Below, in pieces: positions 31,317 through 41,400 of a stretch of DNA of 64,000 nucleotides. The notes beneath the pieces are model-generated. The model saw nothing but the letters and a program-made list of their open reading frames with translations. It was not told the DNA's origin and did no database searches. Where the stretch lies: assembly GCF_905171765.1 (NCBI RefSeq), contig NC_053392.1:407134565-407198564 (forward strand), written 5' to 3'. Source of the stretch: Bufo bufo (lineage: Eukaryota; Chordata; Amphibia; Anura; Bufonidae). Each line of letters starts with the position of its first letter. Positions within the stretch are counted from its first letter, which is position 1. The translations under genes and the position numbers were made by a program.

Positions 31317-34300
31317 CTAATCTGCACAAGGGATGGACAGGTCCTGTGGGATCCAGGCCTGGTTCATTTTTATGAACGTCAGCTTGTCCACATTGGCTGT
31401 AGACAGGCGGCTGCGTTTGTCTGTAATGACGCCCCCTGCCGTGCTGAATACACGTTCAGACAAAACGCTGGCCGCCAAGCAGGCCAGCACCTCCAAGGCA
31501 TAAAAGGCTAGCTCTGGCCACGTGGACAATTTGGAGACCCAGAAGTTGAATGGGGCCGAACCATCAGTCAGTACGTGGAGGGGTGTGCACAGGTACTGTT
31601 CCACCATGTTAGTGAAATGTTGCCTCCTGCTAACACGTTCCGTATCAGGAGGTGGTGCAGTTAGCTGTCGCGTGGTGACAAAACTTTTCGACATCTCTGC
31701 CATGCTAACCCTGCCCTCAGAGGAGCTGGCCGTGACACAGCTGCGTTGGCGACCTCTTGCTCCTCCTCTGCCTTCGCCTTGGGCTTCCACTTGTTCCCCT
31801 GTGACATTTGGGAATGCTCTCAGTAGCGCGTCTACCAACGTGCGCTTGTACTCGCGCATCTTCCTATTACGCTCCAGTGTAGGAAGTAAGGTGGGCACAT
31901 TGTCTTTGTACCGGGGATCCAGCAGGGTGGCAACCCAGTAGTCTGCACACGTTAAAATGTGGGCAACTCTGCTGTCGTTGCGCAGGCACTGCAGCATGTA
32001 GTCGCTCATGTGTGCCAGGCTGCCCAGAGGTAAGGACAAGCTGTCCTCTGTGGGAGGCGTATCGTCATCGTCCTGTGTTTCCCCCCAGCCACGCACCAGT
32101 GATGGGCCCGAGCTGCTTTGGGTGCCACCCCGCTGTGAACATGCTTCATCCTCATCCTCCTCCACCTCCTCCTCATCCTCGTCCTCCTCGTCCTCCAGTA
32201 GTGGGCCCTGTCTGGCCACATTTGTACCTGGCCTCTGGTGTTGCAAAAAACCTCCCTCTGAGTCACTTTGAAGAGACTGGCCTGAAAGTGCTACAAATGA
32301 CCCCTCTTCCTCCTCTTCCTCCTGGGCCACCTCCTCTTCCATCATCGCCCTAAGTGTTTTCTCAAGGAGACATAGAAGTGGTATTGTAACGCTGATAACG
32401 GCGTCATCGCCACTGGCCATGTTGGTGGAGTACTCGAAACAGCGCAACAGGGCACACAGGTCTCGCATGGAGGCCCAGTCATTGGTGGTGAAGTGGGTCT
32501 GATCCGCAGTGCGACTGACCCGTGCGTGCTGCAGCTGAAACTCCACTATGGCCTGCTGCTGCTCGCACAGTCTGTCCAGCATATGCAAGGTGGAGTTCCA
32601 CCTGGTGGACACGTCGCATATGAGGCGGTGAGCGGGAAGGCCGAAGTTACGCTGTAGCGCAGACAGGCGAGCAGCGGCAGAGTGTGAACGCCGGAAGCGC
32701 GAACAGACGGCCCGCACTTTATGCAGCAGCTCTGACATGTCGGGGTAGTTGCGAATGAACTTCTGCACCACCAAATTCAGCACATGCGCCAGGCAAGGGA
32801 TGTGCGTCAAACCGGCTAGTCCCAGAGCTGCAACGAGATTTCGCCCATTATCGCACACCACCAGGCCGGGCTTGAGGCTCACCGGCAGCAACCACTCGTC
32901 GGTCTGTTGTTCTATACCCCGCCACAACTCCTGTGCGGTGTGGGGCCTGTCCCCCAAACATATGAGTTTCAGAATGGCCTGCTGATGTTTACCCCGTGCT
33001 GTGCTGAAGTTGGTGGTGAAGGTGTGTGGCTGACTGGATGAGCAGGTGGAAGAAGAGGAGGAGGAAGCTGAGTAGGAGGAGGAGGAGACAGGAGGCAAAG
33101 AATGTTGCCCTGCGATCCTTGGCGGCGGAAGGACGTGCGCCAAATAGCTCTCCGCCTGGGGCCCAGCCGCCACTACATTTACCCAGTGTGCAGTTAGGGA
33201 GATATAGCGTACCTGGCCGTGCTTACTGGTCCACGTATCTGTGGTTAGGTGGACCTTGCCACAGATGGCGTTGCGCAGTGCACACTTGATTTTATCGGAC
33301 ACTTGTTTGTGCAGGGAAGGCACGGCTCTCTTAGAGAAGTAGTGGCGGCTGGAAACAACATACTGTGGGACAGCAAGTGACATGAGCTGTTTGAAGCTGT
33401 GTGTGTCCACCAGCCTAAATGACAGCATTTCATAGGCCAGTAGTTTCGAAATGCTGGCATTCAGGGCCAGGGATCGAGGGTGGCTAGGTGAGAATTTACG
33501 CTTTCTCTCAAATGTTTGTGAGATGGAGAGCTGAACGCTGCCGTGTGACATGGTTGAGATGCTTGGTGACGCAGGTGGTGGTGTTGGTGGTACATCCCAT
33601 GTTTGCTGGGCGGCAGGTGCCAATGTTCCTTCAGAGGCGGAGGAAGAGGCCGAGGCGGCGGCAGCAGCAGCAGAAGAGGCCGAGGCGGCAGCAGCAGAAG
33701 ATGTAGCAGGGGGAGCCTGAGTGACTTCCTTGTTTTTAAGGTGTTTACTGCACTGCAGTTCATGCTTTGCATGCAGGTGCCTGGTCATGCAGGTTGTGCT
33801 AAGGTTCAGAACGTTAATGCCTCGCTTCAGGCTCTGATGGCACAGCGTGCAAACCACTCGGGTCTTGTCGTCAGCACATTGTTTGAAGAAGTACCATGCC
33901 AGGGAACTCCTTGAAGCTGCCTTTGGGGTGCTCGGTCCCAGATGGCGGCGGTCAGTAGCAGGCGGAGTCTCTTGGTGGCGGGTGTTCTGATTTTTCCCAC
34001 TGCTCCCTCTTTTGCTATGCTGTTGGCTCGGTCTCACCACTGCCTCTTCCTCTGAACTGTGAAAGTCAGTGGCACGACCTTCATTCCATGTGGGGTCTAG
34101 GACCTCATCGTCCCCTGCATCGTCTTCCACCCAGTCTTGATCCCTGACCTCCTGTTCAGTCTGCACACTGCAGAAAGACGCAGCAGTTGGCACCTGTGTT
34201 TCGTCATCATCAGAGACGTGCTGAGGTGGTATTCCCATGTCCTCATCATCAGGAAAAATAAGTGGTTGTGCGTTAGTGCATTCTATCTCTTCCACCCCTG

Positions 34301-34751
34301 GGGAAGGGCTAGGTGGATGCCCTTGGGAAACCCTGGCAGCAGAGTCTTCAAACAGCATAAGAGACTGCTGCATAACTTGAGGCTCAGACAGTTTCCCTGA
34401 TATGCATGGGGGTGATGTGACAGACCGATGGGCTTGGTTTTCATGCGCCATCTGTGCGCTTTCTGCAGAAGACTGGGTGGGAGATAATGTGAACGTGCTG
34501 GATCCACTGTCGGCCACCCAATTGACTAATGCCTGTACCTGCTCAGGCCTTACCATCCTTAGAACGGCATTGGGCCCCACCAAATATCGCTGTAAATTCT
34601 GCTGGCTACTGGGACCTGAGGTAGTTGGTTCACTAGGACGTGTGGCTGTGGCAGAACGGCCACGTCCTCTCCCAGCACCAGAGGGTCCACTAACACCACC
34701 ACGACCATGTCCACGTCCGCGTCCGCGTCCCTTATTAGATGTTTTCCTCAT
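31317..34751 (-). CDS. hAT transposase, intact (BED finger, DDE type)
   Basis: An uninterrupted 1144-codon frame encodes the enzyme that would cut and reinsert hAT-A elements in the nucleus. From the N-terminus: an RG-rich basic head (residues 8-33); acidic and low-complexity linker (150-240); BED zinc finger for DNA binding (about 283-330, with C301, C304, H325, H330); an Ala/Ser linker (350-372); the RNase H-like catalytic core with TTDTWTS (first Asp, D505), VVCDNGRN (second Asp, D634), the CxxH pair C653/H656 and TRWNS (R717, W718); a Glu/Asp stretch (803-868); WVATLLDPRYK (939-949); and the hATC dimerisation block AASVLSERVFSTAGG, with E1099 as candidate third acid. The start was chosen because hAT-A1 aligns from the same ATG. 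It is long for a hAT protein because of the linkers. No stop or frameshift was seen. Activity is inference. Confidence 0.93.
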   Translation of the reverse strand: MRKTSNKGRGRGRGHGRGGVSGPSGAGRGRGRSATATRPSEPTTSGPSSQQNLQRYLVGPNAVLRMVRPEQVQALVNWVADSGSSTFTLSPTQSSAESAQMAHENQAHRSVTSPPCISGKLSEPQVMQQSLMLFEDSAARVSQGHPPSPSPGVEEIECTNAQPLIFPDDEDMGIPPQHVSDDDETQVPTAASFCSVQTEQEVRDQDWVEDDAGDDEVLDPTWNEGRATDFHSSEEEAVVRPSQQHSKRGSSGKNQNTRHQETPPATDRRHLGPSTPKAASRSSLAWYFFKQCADDKTRVVCTLCHQSLKRGINVLNLSTTCMTRHLHAKHELQCSKHLKNKEVTQAPPATSSAAAASASSAAAAAASASSSASEGTLAPAAQQTWDVPPTPPPASPSISTMSHGSVQLSISQTFERKRKFSPSHPRSLALNASISKLLAYEMLSFRLVDTHSFKQLMSLAVPQYVVSSRHYFSKRAVPSLHKQVSDKIKCALRNAICGKVHLTTDTWTSKHGQVRYISLTAHWVNVVAAGPQAESYLAHVLPPPRIAGQHSLPPVSSSSYSASSSSSSTCSSSQPHTFTTNFSTARGKHQQAILKLICLGDRPHTAQELWRGIEQQTDEWLLPVSLKPGLVVCDNGRNLVAALGLAGLTHIPCLAHVLNLVVQKFIRNYPDMSELLHKVRAVCSRFRRSHSAAARLSALQRNFGLPAHRLICDVSTRWNSTLHMLDRLCEQQQAIVEFQLQHARVSRTADQTHFTTNDWASMRDLCALLRCFEYSTNMASGDDAVISVTIPLLCLLEKTLRAMMEEEVAQEEEEEEGSFVALSGQSLQSDSEGGFLQHQRPGTNVARQGPLLEDEEDEDEEEVEEDEDEACSQRGGTQSSSGPSLVRGWGETQDDDDTPPTEDSLSLPLGSLAHMSDYMLQCLRNDSRVAHILTCADYWVATLLDPRYKDNVPTLLPTLERNRKMREYKRTLVDALLRAFPNVTGEQVEAQGEGRGGARGRQRSCVTASSSEGRVSMAEMSKSFVTTRQLTAPPPDTERVSRRQHFTNMVEQYLCTPLHVLTDGSAPFNFWVSKLSTWPELAFYALEVLACLAASVLSERVFSTAGGVITDKRSRLSTANVDKLTFIKMNQAWIPQDLSIPCAD

Positions 34752-34775
34752 TGTTCCCGTTCACCACAATTTTGA

Positions 34776-35190
34776 GAATGGCAAATTTGGGAATGCTTTT
34801 TCAACCCAGAACAAAAAGTCTGCTTTGACGGTCACTACAAATAACTTGACCAGCTAAAACTGTGCAGATTTGGTTGAATAGAGATGTGAGACCTGTTTTT
34901 TTTTGCGCTGTGTGACAGTTATAGGTTTAATTACAGAATGACACTTCTATCAGCACGCTAGCGTGTGTCTTAGGTTTTTCTGAATGATACTATCAATAAC
35001 TTCAATGTAAGATTTTCTTTTTGGGATAGATTTCAAGTAGGCCTGAAATACCACAAACTAGTTATTTTCAGAATGGCAAATTTGGGAATGCTTTTTCAAC
35101 CCAGAACAAAAAGTCTGCTTTGACGGTCACTACAAATAACTTGACCAGCTAAAACTGTGCATATTTGGTTGAATAGAAATGTCAGGTCTA
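34776..35190 (-). repeat. Leader duplication in hAT-A2
   Basis: A block of about 115 bp beginning gaatggcaaatttgggaatg occurs at about 34776 and again at about 35072, spaced about 296 bp. It lies just upstream of the transposase start on the minus strand. Confidence 0.85.
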
Positions 35191-35214
35191 TTTTTTAGGC
35201 GCTGGGTGACAGGC

Positions 35215-35515
35215 TCAACTTGCCCCTGATGTAATATATGGCCAAAAAATAACCAGACTGTTGATGGTTAAATGCACTTCGGTGACACAGGCTCAGCCTG
35301 CAGCTGATGTAGTATATGGCCAAAAAATAATCAGACTGTTGATGGTTAAATGCACTTGGGTGAAACAGGCTCAGCCTGCAGCTGATGTAGTATATGGCCA
35401 AAAAATAACCAGATTGTTGATGGTTAAATGCACTTCGGTGACACAGGCTCAGCCTGCAGCTGATGTAGGATATAGCACAAAATAACCACACTATCGATGG
35501 TTAAATACACTTGGT
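35215..35515 (-). repeat. 78-bp leader tandem repeat of hAT-A2
   Basis: Four units contain gatggttaaatgcactt, at about 35263, 35341, 35419 and 35496 (the last slightly decayed), with acaggctcagcctgcagctg between them. They are positioned like the leader arrays of hAT-A1 and hAT-B but have a different unit. Confidence 0.85.
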
Positions 35516-36051
35516 GATAGCTCGTGCTGGCGCACCACAAGTCACAAAATGGCCGCCGATCACCCCAGAAAAAAAGTGATCTAAAAACGCTTTGGGCAGC
35601 CTCAAAAAAGTGAGCAAGTCAATAATAGCACTTCAATGATCCACAGCTGCAGATCGATCACAGAATGAAGTCTTTTGGAGGAGTTAATCTGCCTAATCTC
35701 GCCCTAACGTCGCAGCTGCAACCTCTCCCTATACTGATCATAGCAGAGTGACGTGCGGCGCTACGTGACTCCAGCTTAAATAGAGGCTGGGTCACATGGT
35801 GCACTGGCCAATCACAGCCATGCCAATAGTAGGCATGGCTGTGATGGCCTCTTGGGCCAAGTAGTATGATGCTTGTTGATTGGCTGCTTTGCAGCCTTTC
35901 AAAAAGCGCCAAGAATGCGCCGAACACCGAACTCGAACCCGGACTTTTACGAAAATGTTCGGGTTCGGGTCCGGGTCCGTGTCACGGACACCACAAAATT
36001 CGGTACGAACCCGAACTATACAGTTCGGGTTCGCTCATCCCTATTCTTCAC

Positions 36052-36746
36052 CAAACTGTTGTTGGATTGTTGGAAGAAGTTGCTGTTGGAGGGTGTTTTG
36101 GTACCATTCTTTATTCATGGCTGTGTTTTTGGGCAAAAATGTGAGTGAGCCCACTCCCTTGGATGAGAAGCAACCCCACACATGAATGGTCTCAGGATGC
36201 TTTACTGTTGGCGTGGCACAGGACTGATGGTAGCGTTCACCTTTTCTTCTCCGGACAAGCCTTTTTCCAGATGCCCCAAACAATCGGAAAGAGGCTTCAT
36301 CGGAGAATATGACTTTGCCCCAATCCTCAGCAGTCCATTCACCATACTTTCTGCAGAAGATCAATCTGTCCCTGATGGTTTTTTTTGGAGAGAAGTGGCT
36401 TCTTTGCTGGCCTTCTTGACACCAGGCCATCTTCCAAAAGTCTTCGCCTCACTGTGCATGCAGATGCGCTCACACCTGCCTGCTGCCATTCCTGAGCAAG
36501 CTCTGCACTGGTGGCACTCTGATCCCGCAGCTGAATCCTCTTTAGGAGACGATCCTGTCGCTTGCTGGACTTTCTTGGATGCCCTGAAGCCTTCTTAACA
36601 AGAATTGAACCTCTTTCCTTGAAGTTCTTGATGATCCAATAAATTGTTGATTGAGGTGCAATCTTAGTAGCCACAATATCCTTGCCTGTGAAGCCATTTT
36701 TATGCAATGCAATGATGGCTCCACGCGTTTCTTTGCAGGTCACCAT
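36052..36746 (-). pseudogene. Tc1 copy 3 transposase, N-terminal part
   Basis: On the minus strand it opens MVTCKETRGAIIALHKNGF at 36746. The helix-turn-helix region and the linker are intact. The frame shifts near 36390 (after RRPAKKPLLSKK) and resumes as IRDRLIFCRKYGEWTAEDWG, VIFSDEASF with the first catalytic Asp and KHPETIHVWGCFSSKGVG, up to QQFGEE, where hAT-A2 cuts in. Apart from that insertion and the single frameshift, the gene looks complete and is better kept than Tc1 copy 2. Confidence 0.88.
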
Positions 36747-37103
36747 GGTTAACAATGGGAGAATAATGATTTCAAGCATCACCCTCCTTTTAACATGTCA
36801 AGTCTGCCATTTTAACCCAATCAGCCTGACATAATGATATCCAGCCTTGTGCTCGTCAACATTCTCACCTGAGTTAACAAGACGATTACTGAAATGATCT
36901 CAGCAGGTCCTTTAATGACAGCAATGAAATGCAGTGGAAATTTTTTTGGGGGATTAAGTTAATTTTCATGGCAAAGAAGGACTATGCAATTCATCTGATC
37001 ACTCTTCATAACATTCTGGAGTATATGCAAATTGCTATTATAAAAACTTAAGCAGCAACTTTTCCAATATTTATGTAATTCTCAAAACTTTTGGCCACGA
37101 CTG

Positions 37104-37824
37104 TACATGCCTAATTTTTCTGGCCTCTGGTGCTGCACTGTGGCTGCAAAAACAAAACAAAAAAAAGGCACGTACATGTGTCTATTCCCTTTCGTGATCG
37201 TTACCTTGTTGTGGTGAAGGGGCTTGCGTATCACAATGAAGCGATCACCTCTATGAGTGTGTTGGCAATGTTGGCACACCCCAGATGATAAGGTTGTTGC
37301 TTCATTGTGAACAGACCAAAAGCGATAGGCTGGATAATTTTGCATAGAAAAAACATTAATTTTCTTTGTGATCATCTAAGGTGATCATTAAAGCCTACTA
37401 GGCCAACAATGGGCCCACACTGCAGAATCATTGTTTTCTGGGTCACTTAACTGTCACTGAACTACCTCAGCATGACCATAGGCTTTCAAAAAACGCCATC
37501 GCCTGCAATCTCCAAATTGGAAGTAAGAGGACTGACCAACCATCTTTTTCCATCTCCTGGTTCCTAAAATTCATTCCATACACTGGCCCCTGATAGGGGA
37601 CGTAACAGGGATTAAACTTATAGGAATAGTACTACTTAACACACCACTCATATAGGGTGGCACAGTACATTGCACGGCGCACGCGCAGTGCCCCAAATTG
37701 GAAGTAAGAGGACCGACCAACCATCTTTTTCCATCTCCCGGTTCCTAAAATCTATTCCATACACCGGCCCCTTATAGGGGACAAAACAGGGATTAAACTG
37801 GTAAGAACAGATTTTTATCATTTA
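37104..37824 (+). other. hAT-B 3' region with internal duplication
   Basis: This is a non-coding continuation of hAT-B after the Tc1 insertion. The block starting aattggaagtaagaggac (about 37514) through cagggattaaact recurs at about 37694-37800 with few changes. A leader-like piece, atagggtggcacagtac, precedes the second copy. An imperfect inverted repeat (cacaatgaag at about 37233 and cttcattgtg at about 37302) lies to its left. Confidence 0.6.
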
Positions 37825-37829
37825 AAAAA

Positions 37830-38335
37830 AAAGAGGACAGCCTCTGCGGAGCTGGGTATTTTTTGGCCGCGTTTCTGAACACTCATGCACAATGGCTGTA
37901 GGCTCATGCGTCCTTTTGCGTAGGTGACAAACCTGGTCAGTCAAACCCAAGGCAACATCATCGACCTCATCCCATATGCGTTTTTTCTGGAGCGTGCCCT
38001 GCGAAGAGTGCTGGATCAGGCCGTAGATGAGCATGAAGAGGAAGAGTTGTGGTCACCATCACCACCAGAAGCAGCATTGTCGTCGTCGATTGCTGGACCT
38101 GCGGCAACACAGAGAGAGGAGTCTGAAGAAGAGGAGTCAGAGGAGGAAGGTGGCTTTGAGGAGGTGGAAGACCAACCACAGCAGGCGTCCCAGGGGGCTT
38201 GTTGTCACCTTTTGGGGACCCTTGGTGTTGTACGTGGCTGGGTAGAGGAAGAGACCTTCAATGACGTCAGTGAGGACAAGGAACGGGACATGGCTAGCTT
38301 GGTATCCAACCTTGTGCAAATGAGGAGTTTGCGGT
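37830..38335 (+). pseudogene. Duplicated piece of hAT-B transposase
   Basis: This segment parallels 27236-27725 of the hAT-B gene (gacagcctctgcg, then aggctcatgcgtccttttg, then agtgctggatcaggccgtag). It encodes the Glu-rich linker downstream of the catalytic region, including DEHEEEELWSPSPPEAALSS. It lies about 10 kb downstream, in the same orientation, beyond the stop of the gene. It diverges from the first copy at many sites, so it is either an old internal duplication or the seam between two partly deleted hAT-B copies. No start or complete domain is present. Confidence 0.8.
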
Positions 38336-38673
38336 TGTGCAAATGGACTGTTTGCGGTTGTTTGCGGTGCATTAAACGGGGAGTTTGGTCTGTCACTGTG
38401 AAGCGGGAGTAACCCTTACACTACCTGATCGATACAACATCATACCTGATCGTATACACACATTGGATGTTTTAAAGCACGTTATTCCAAACAGTTCAGG
38501 TGTTAGTCCCCTTGAAACAACTTTTCCATCACTATTGTGGCCAGAAAGAGTCCCTGTGGGTTTTAAAATTCGCCTGCCTATTGAAGTCTATGGCGGTTCG
38601 CCCTTAGCGAACATTTGCGGAAATTCGGGTTCGCCGTTTGCGAACAGAAAATTTTATGTTCGCGACATCTCTA

Positions 38674-40560
38674 CACCTCACTACGGATACGTGGACCAGT
38701 AAGCACGGTCAGGGCCGCTATATCTCCATAACAGCACACTGGGTAAATGCAGTGGCAGCTGGGCCTGAGGCGGATAGTAGTTTGGTGCATGTCCTTCCAC
38801 CACCAAAGATTGCAGGGCGCTTCCTCCTCCTACTCTGCTTCCTCATCCTCTACCGGCTCCTCATCCGGTCAGTGTAACAGCACCACCAACTTCAGCACAG
38901 CCTGGGGTAAACAACAGCAGGCAGTTTTAAAACCTATCTGTTTGGGGGACAAACCCCACACCACGCAGGAGCTGTGGACGGGCCTTGAACAACAGACCGA
39001 TGAGCGGTTGGTGCCGGTGAGCCTCAAGCCCGGCCTGGTGGTGTGCGATAATGGGCGAAATCTCGTAGCAGCTCGGGACTAGCCAGTTTGATGCACATCT
39101 CTTGCCTGGCGCATGTGCTGAATTTGGTGGTGCAGAGATTCCTTAAAAATTACCCCGATATGTCAGAGCTGCTGCATAAAGTGCGGTCCGTCTGTGCGCG
39201 CTTTCAGCGTTCTCACCCTGCTGCTTGCCTGTCAGCGCTGCAGCGTAACTTCGGCCTTCCCGCTCACCGCCTCATATGCGACGTGCCCACAAGGTGGAAC
39301 TCCACCTTGCACATGCTGGCCAGACTGTGCAAGCAGCAGCAGGCGATAGTGGAGTTTCAGCTGCAGCACGCACGGGTGAGTCGCTCTGCGGAACAGCACC
39401 ACTTCACTACCAATGACTGGGCCTCCATGCGAGACCTGTGTTCCTTGTTGCGCTGTTTCGAGTACTCCGCCAACTTGGTCAGTGCCGATAACGCAGTTCT
39501 TAGCGTAACTATCCCACTTCTATGCCTCCTTGAAAAAACGCTGCTGGCGATGATAGAAGAGGATGTGGCAGAGGAGGAAGAGGGATCATTTTGTAGGGTT
39601 TCCGGCCAGTCATTCACAAGTGTTTCCGAGGGTGGGTTCCTGCACCCACAAACGCCAGGTACACAATTGTCCAGCCAGGGCACCGTTCTGGAGGATGACA
39701 AGGTGGAGGATGAGGAGGAGGATATGGAGGAGGAGGAACCATGTTCACAGAAGGGTGGCACCCAGAACAGCTCATGGCTATCACTGGTGCGTGGCTGGGG
39801 GGATACAGAGGACACAGACGATACACCTCCCAAAGAGGACAGATTTTTGTTGCCTCTGGGCAGCCTGGCACACATGAGCGATTACATGCTGCAGTGTCTC
39901 CGCAACGACCGCCGAGTTGCCCAAATTCTAACTTGTGCTGATTACTGGGTGGCCACGCTGCTGGAACCCCGTTACAAGAACAACGTACTGTCCTTAATTC
40001 CGTCATTGGAGCGTGATCGTAAGATGCGCGAGTACAAGTGCACGCTGGTAGATGCGCTGCTGGTGGCATTCCCACCTGAGAGCGAGGGCACAGTGGAATC
40101 ACAAGGTGAAGGAAGAGGAAGAGGTCGCCAATGCAGCTGGGGCACCGCCAGCACCTCAGAAGGCAGGGTTAGCATGGCGGAAATGTGGAAAAGCTTTGTC
40201 AGCATGCCACAACAACAAGCACCACCAGCTGATATGGAACGTCTTAGCAGGAGGCAGCATTTCACCAACATGGTGGACCAGTATGTGTGCACACGCCTAC
40301 ACGTACTGAATGAGGGGTCTGTCCCCTTCAACTTCTGGGTCTTAAAATTGGGCACATGGCCTGAGCTTGCCCTTTACGCCTTGGAGGTGCTGGCCTGCCC
40401 TGCAGCCAGTGTATTAACTGAACGTGTGTTTAGCACGGCAGGGGGCGTTATCATAGACAAGCGCAGCCGCCTATCCACAGCCAATGTGGACAAGATCATG
40501 TTCATTAAAATGAATCAGGCATGGATCCCACAGGACTTGTCTGTACCTTGTGCAGAATAG
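38674..40560 (+). pseudogene. hAT-A1 transposase, C-terminal half
   Basis: The sequence resumes exactly where the N-terminal half broke off: HLTTDTWTSKHGQGRY directly follows the hAT-B terminus. A frameshift near 38815 and a stop near 39080 come before a 490-codon open stretch (39088-40560). That stretch has SCLAHVLNLVV, TRWNSTLHML, an acidic linker, WVATLLEPRYK (Glu for the usual Asp) and the dimerisation block AASVLTERVFSTAGG, ending SVPCAE. The VVCDNGRN block with the second Asp is intact at about 39035-39060. The long open C-terminal frame contrasts with the damaged N-terminal half. Confidence 0.9.
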
Positions 40561-41400
40561 ACATGTATACCTGCCTTAACCAGCCATTGTTATACTGCAG
40601 CGCAATTGCTCATTCTTGTATTTTGGATATTTCACACTCTTTTGGAGTGTACCCTAATTTAAAAAAAGAATAATTAAAACCAAAAACCAGTGTTGGCTAC
40701 CTCGTCCTCCTCCACCGCCGCTTCCACCTACACCACTACGTCCACCGCCTCCTCAAACTCCTACTCCATATGGAAATCCACCTCATAAATCATAAATGAT
40801 ACAAAATCCGATGAAAGCTGTAACGGCACCGGACGGGGTTAAAAGCAGAGTGTGCCTGGCGTTCATGCTGTACCTGCGCTCCCTGGACTTTGTGTGGCTG
40901 TCATGGCCCATAAACAGGTAGGAACTAGTGTTAGGGACCACTCATAGAGGCGACCTTGACGTGGTGAGTGGCTTATTACGCTTTGGCCAAAATGTACACC
41001 AATGCCTCATTCAACATCCAGCATGGAGGCAGGGCGGAGTGCTGGTTGCAGAGTGCTATTGCATTTGTGTTCTTTTCTTTGTATATATTTCCCAATGTTT
41101 TGGGGTGTACCCTAATTTAAATAAATAAATTTAAAACCAAAAAGCAGTGTAGGCTACCTCCTCCTCCTCCACCGCCGCTTCCACATACACTGTCACATCC
41201 ACCGCCTCCTCAACCTCCTACTCCATATGGACCTCGTCCTCCTAGATCAAGATTATTATTTTTAATTTTTACGTATTTTATGTTATTTAAAGTCATTTCC
41301 CTATCCACATTTGTTTGCAGAGCACTTGCCATGCTCTTAAACACATTGTGATGTCATTTGCAGCCCTCTAGCCCTTTCCATTACATTTTTACAGCCATTT
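40561..41400 (+). other. hAT-A1 3' region with direct repeat
   Basis: This is non-coding. A block with ctcctccaccgccgcttcca and tcctactccatatgga occurs near 40700-40780 and again near 41160-41240, each preceded by an AT-rich run. The 141-bp minisatellite of hAT-A2 and hAT-A3 is absent. In its place lies AT-rich sequence at about 41255-41290. Confidence 0.65.

Larger units (their letters stand above)
29111..36043 (-). mobile_element. hAT-A2: young, apparently autonomous hAT element
   Basis: The termini are tagagttgagcgaac at 29111 and, on the complement, tagggatgagcgaac at 36043. A perfect 8-bp target duplication ttcttcac lies at 29103-29110 and 36044-36051. The element is 6933 bp. Order on the minus strand: terminus rich in gttcgggttcg, promoter region, leader with two repeat types, the 1144-codon transposase (34751-31317), then a 3' region occupied by a 141-bp minisatellite, then the left terminus. 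It interrupts Tc1 copy 3, so it is the innermost and youngest layer of the nest. Confidence 0.95.
28614..37103 (-). mobile_element. Tc1 element copy 3 (DD35E), split by hAT-A2
   Basis: The ends are cagtcgtggccaaatgtttt at 28614 and its counterpart at 37084-37103, with TA at 28612-28613 and 37104-37105. The flanking hAT-B sequence closes up as caggcatg-ta-catgcc when the element is removed. hAT-A2 interrupts it between 29110 and 36044. Without that insert and its 8-bp duplication the length is 1549 bp, matching Tc1 copy 2. Its transposase reads on the minus strand. Confidence 0.92.
21168..38673 (+). mobile_element. hAT-B: second hAT family, inserted in hAT-A1
   Basis: The left end is tagagatgtcccgaac and the right end is the complement of tagagatgtcgcgaac. 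The flanking duplication is slightly decayed: cacctta at 21161-21167 and cacctca at 38674-38680. The insertion falls exactly at HLTTDTW of the hAT-A1 transposase. It contains two Tc1/mariner elements in its leader, a broken transposase, and a third Tc1 in its 3' part. That Tc1 itself holds hAT-A2. Without inserts hAT-B is about 5.9 kb. The different termini and protein show that it is a separate family from hAT-A. Confidence 0.88.

Noticed and set aside
32006..34857. Plus-strand frames opposite the hAT-A2 transposase
   Set aside because: They are shadows of the coding strand with low-complexity composition. The minus-strand frame carries all conserved hAT motifs.
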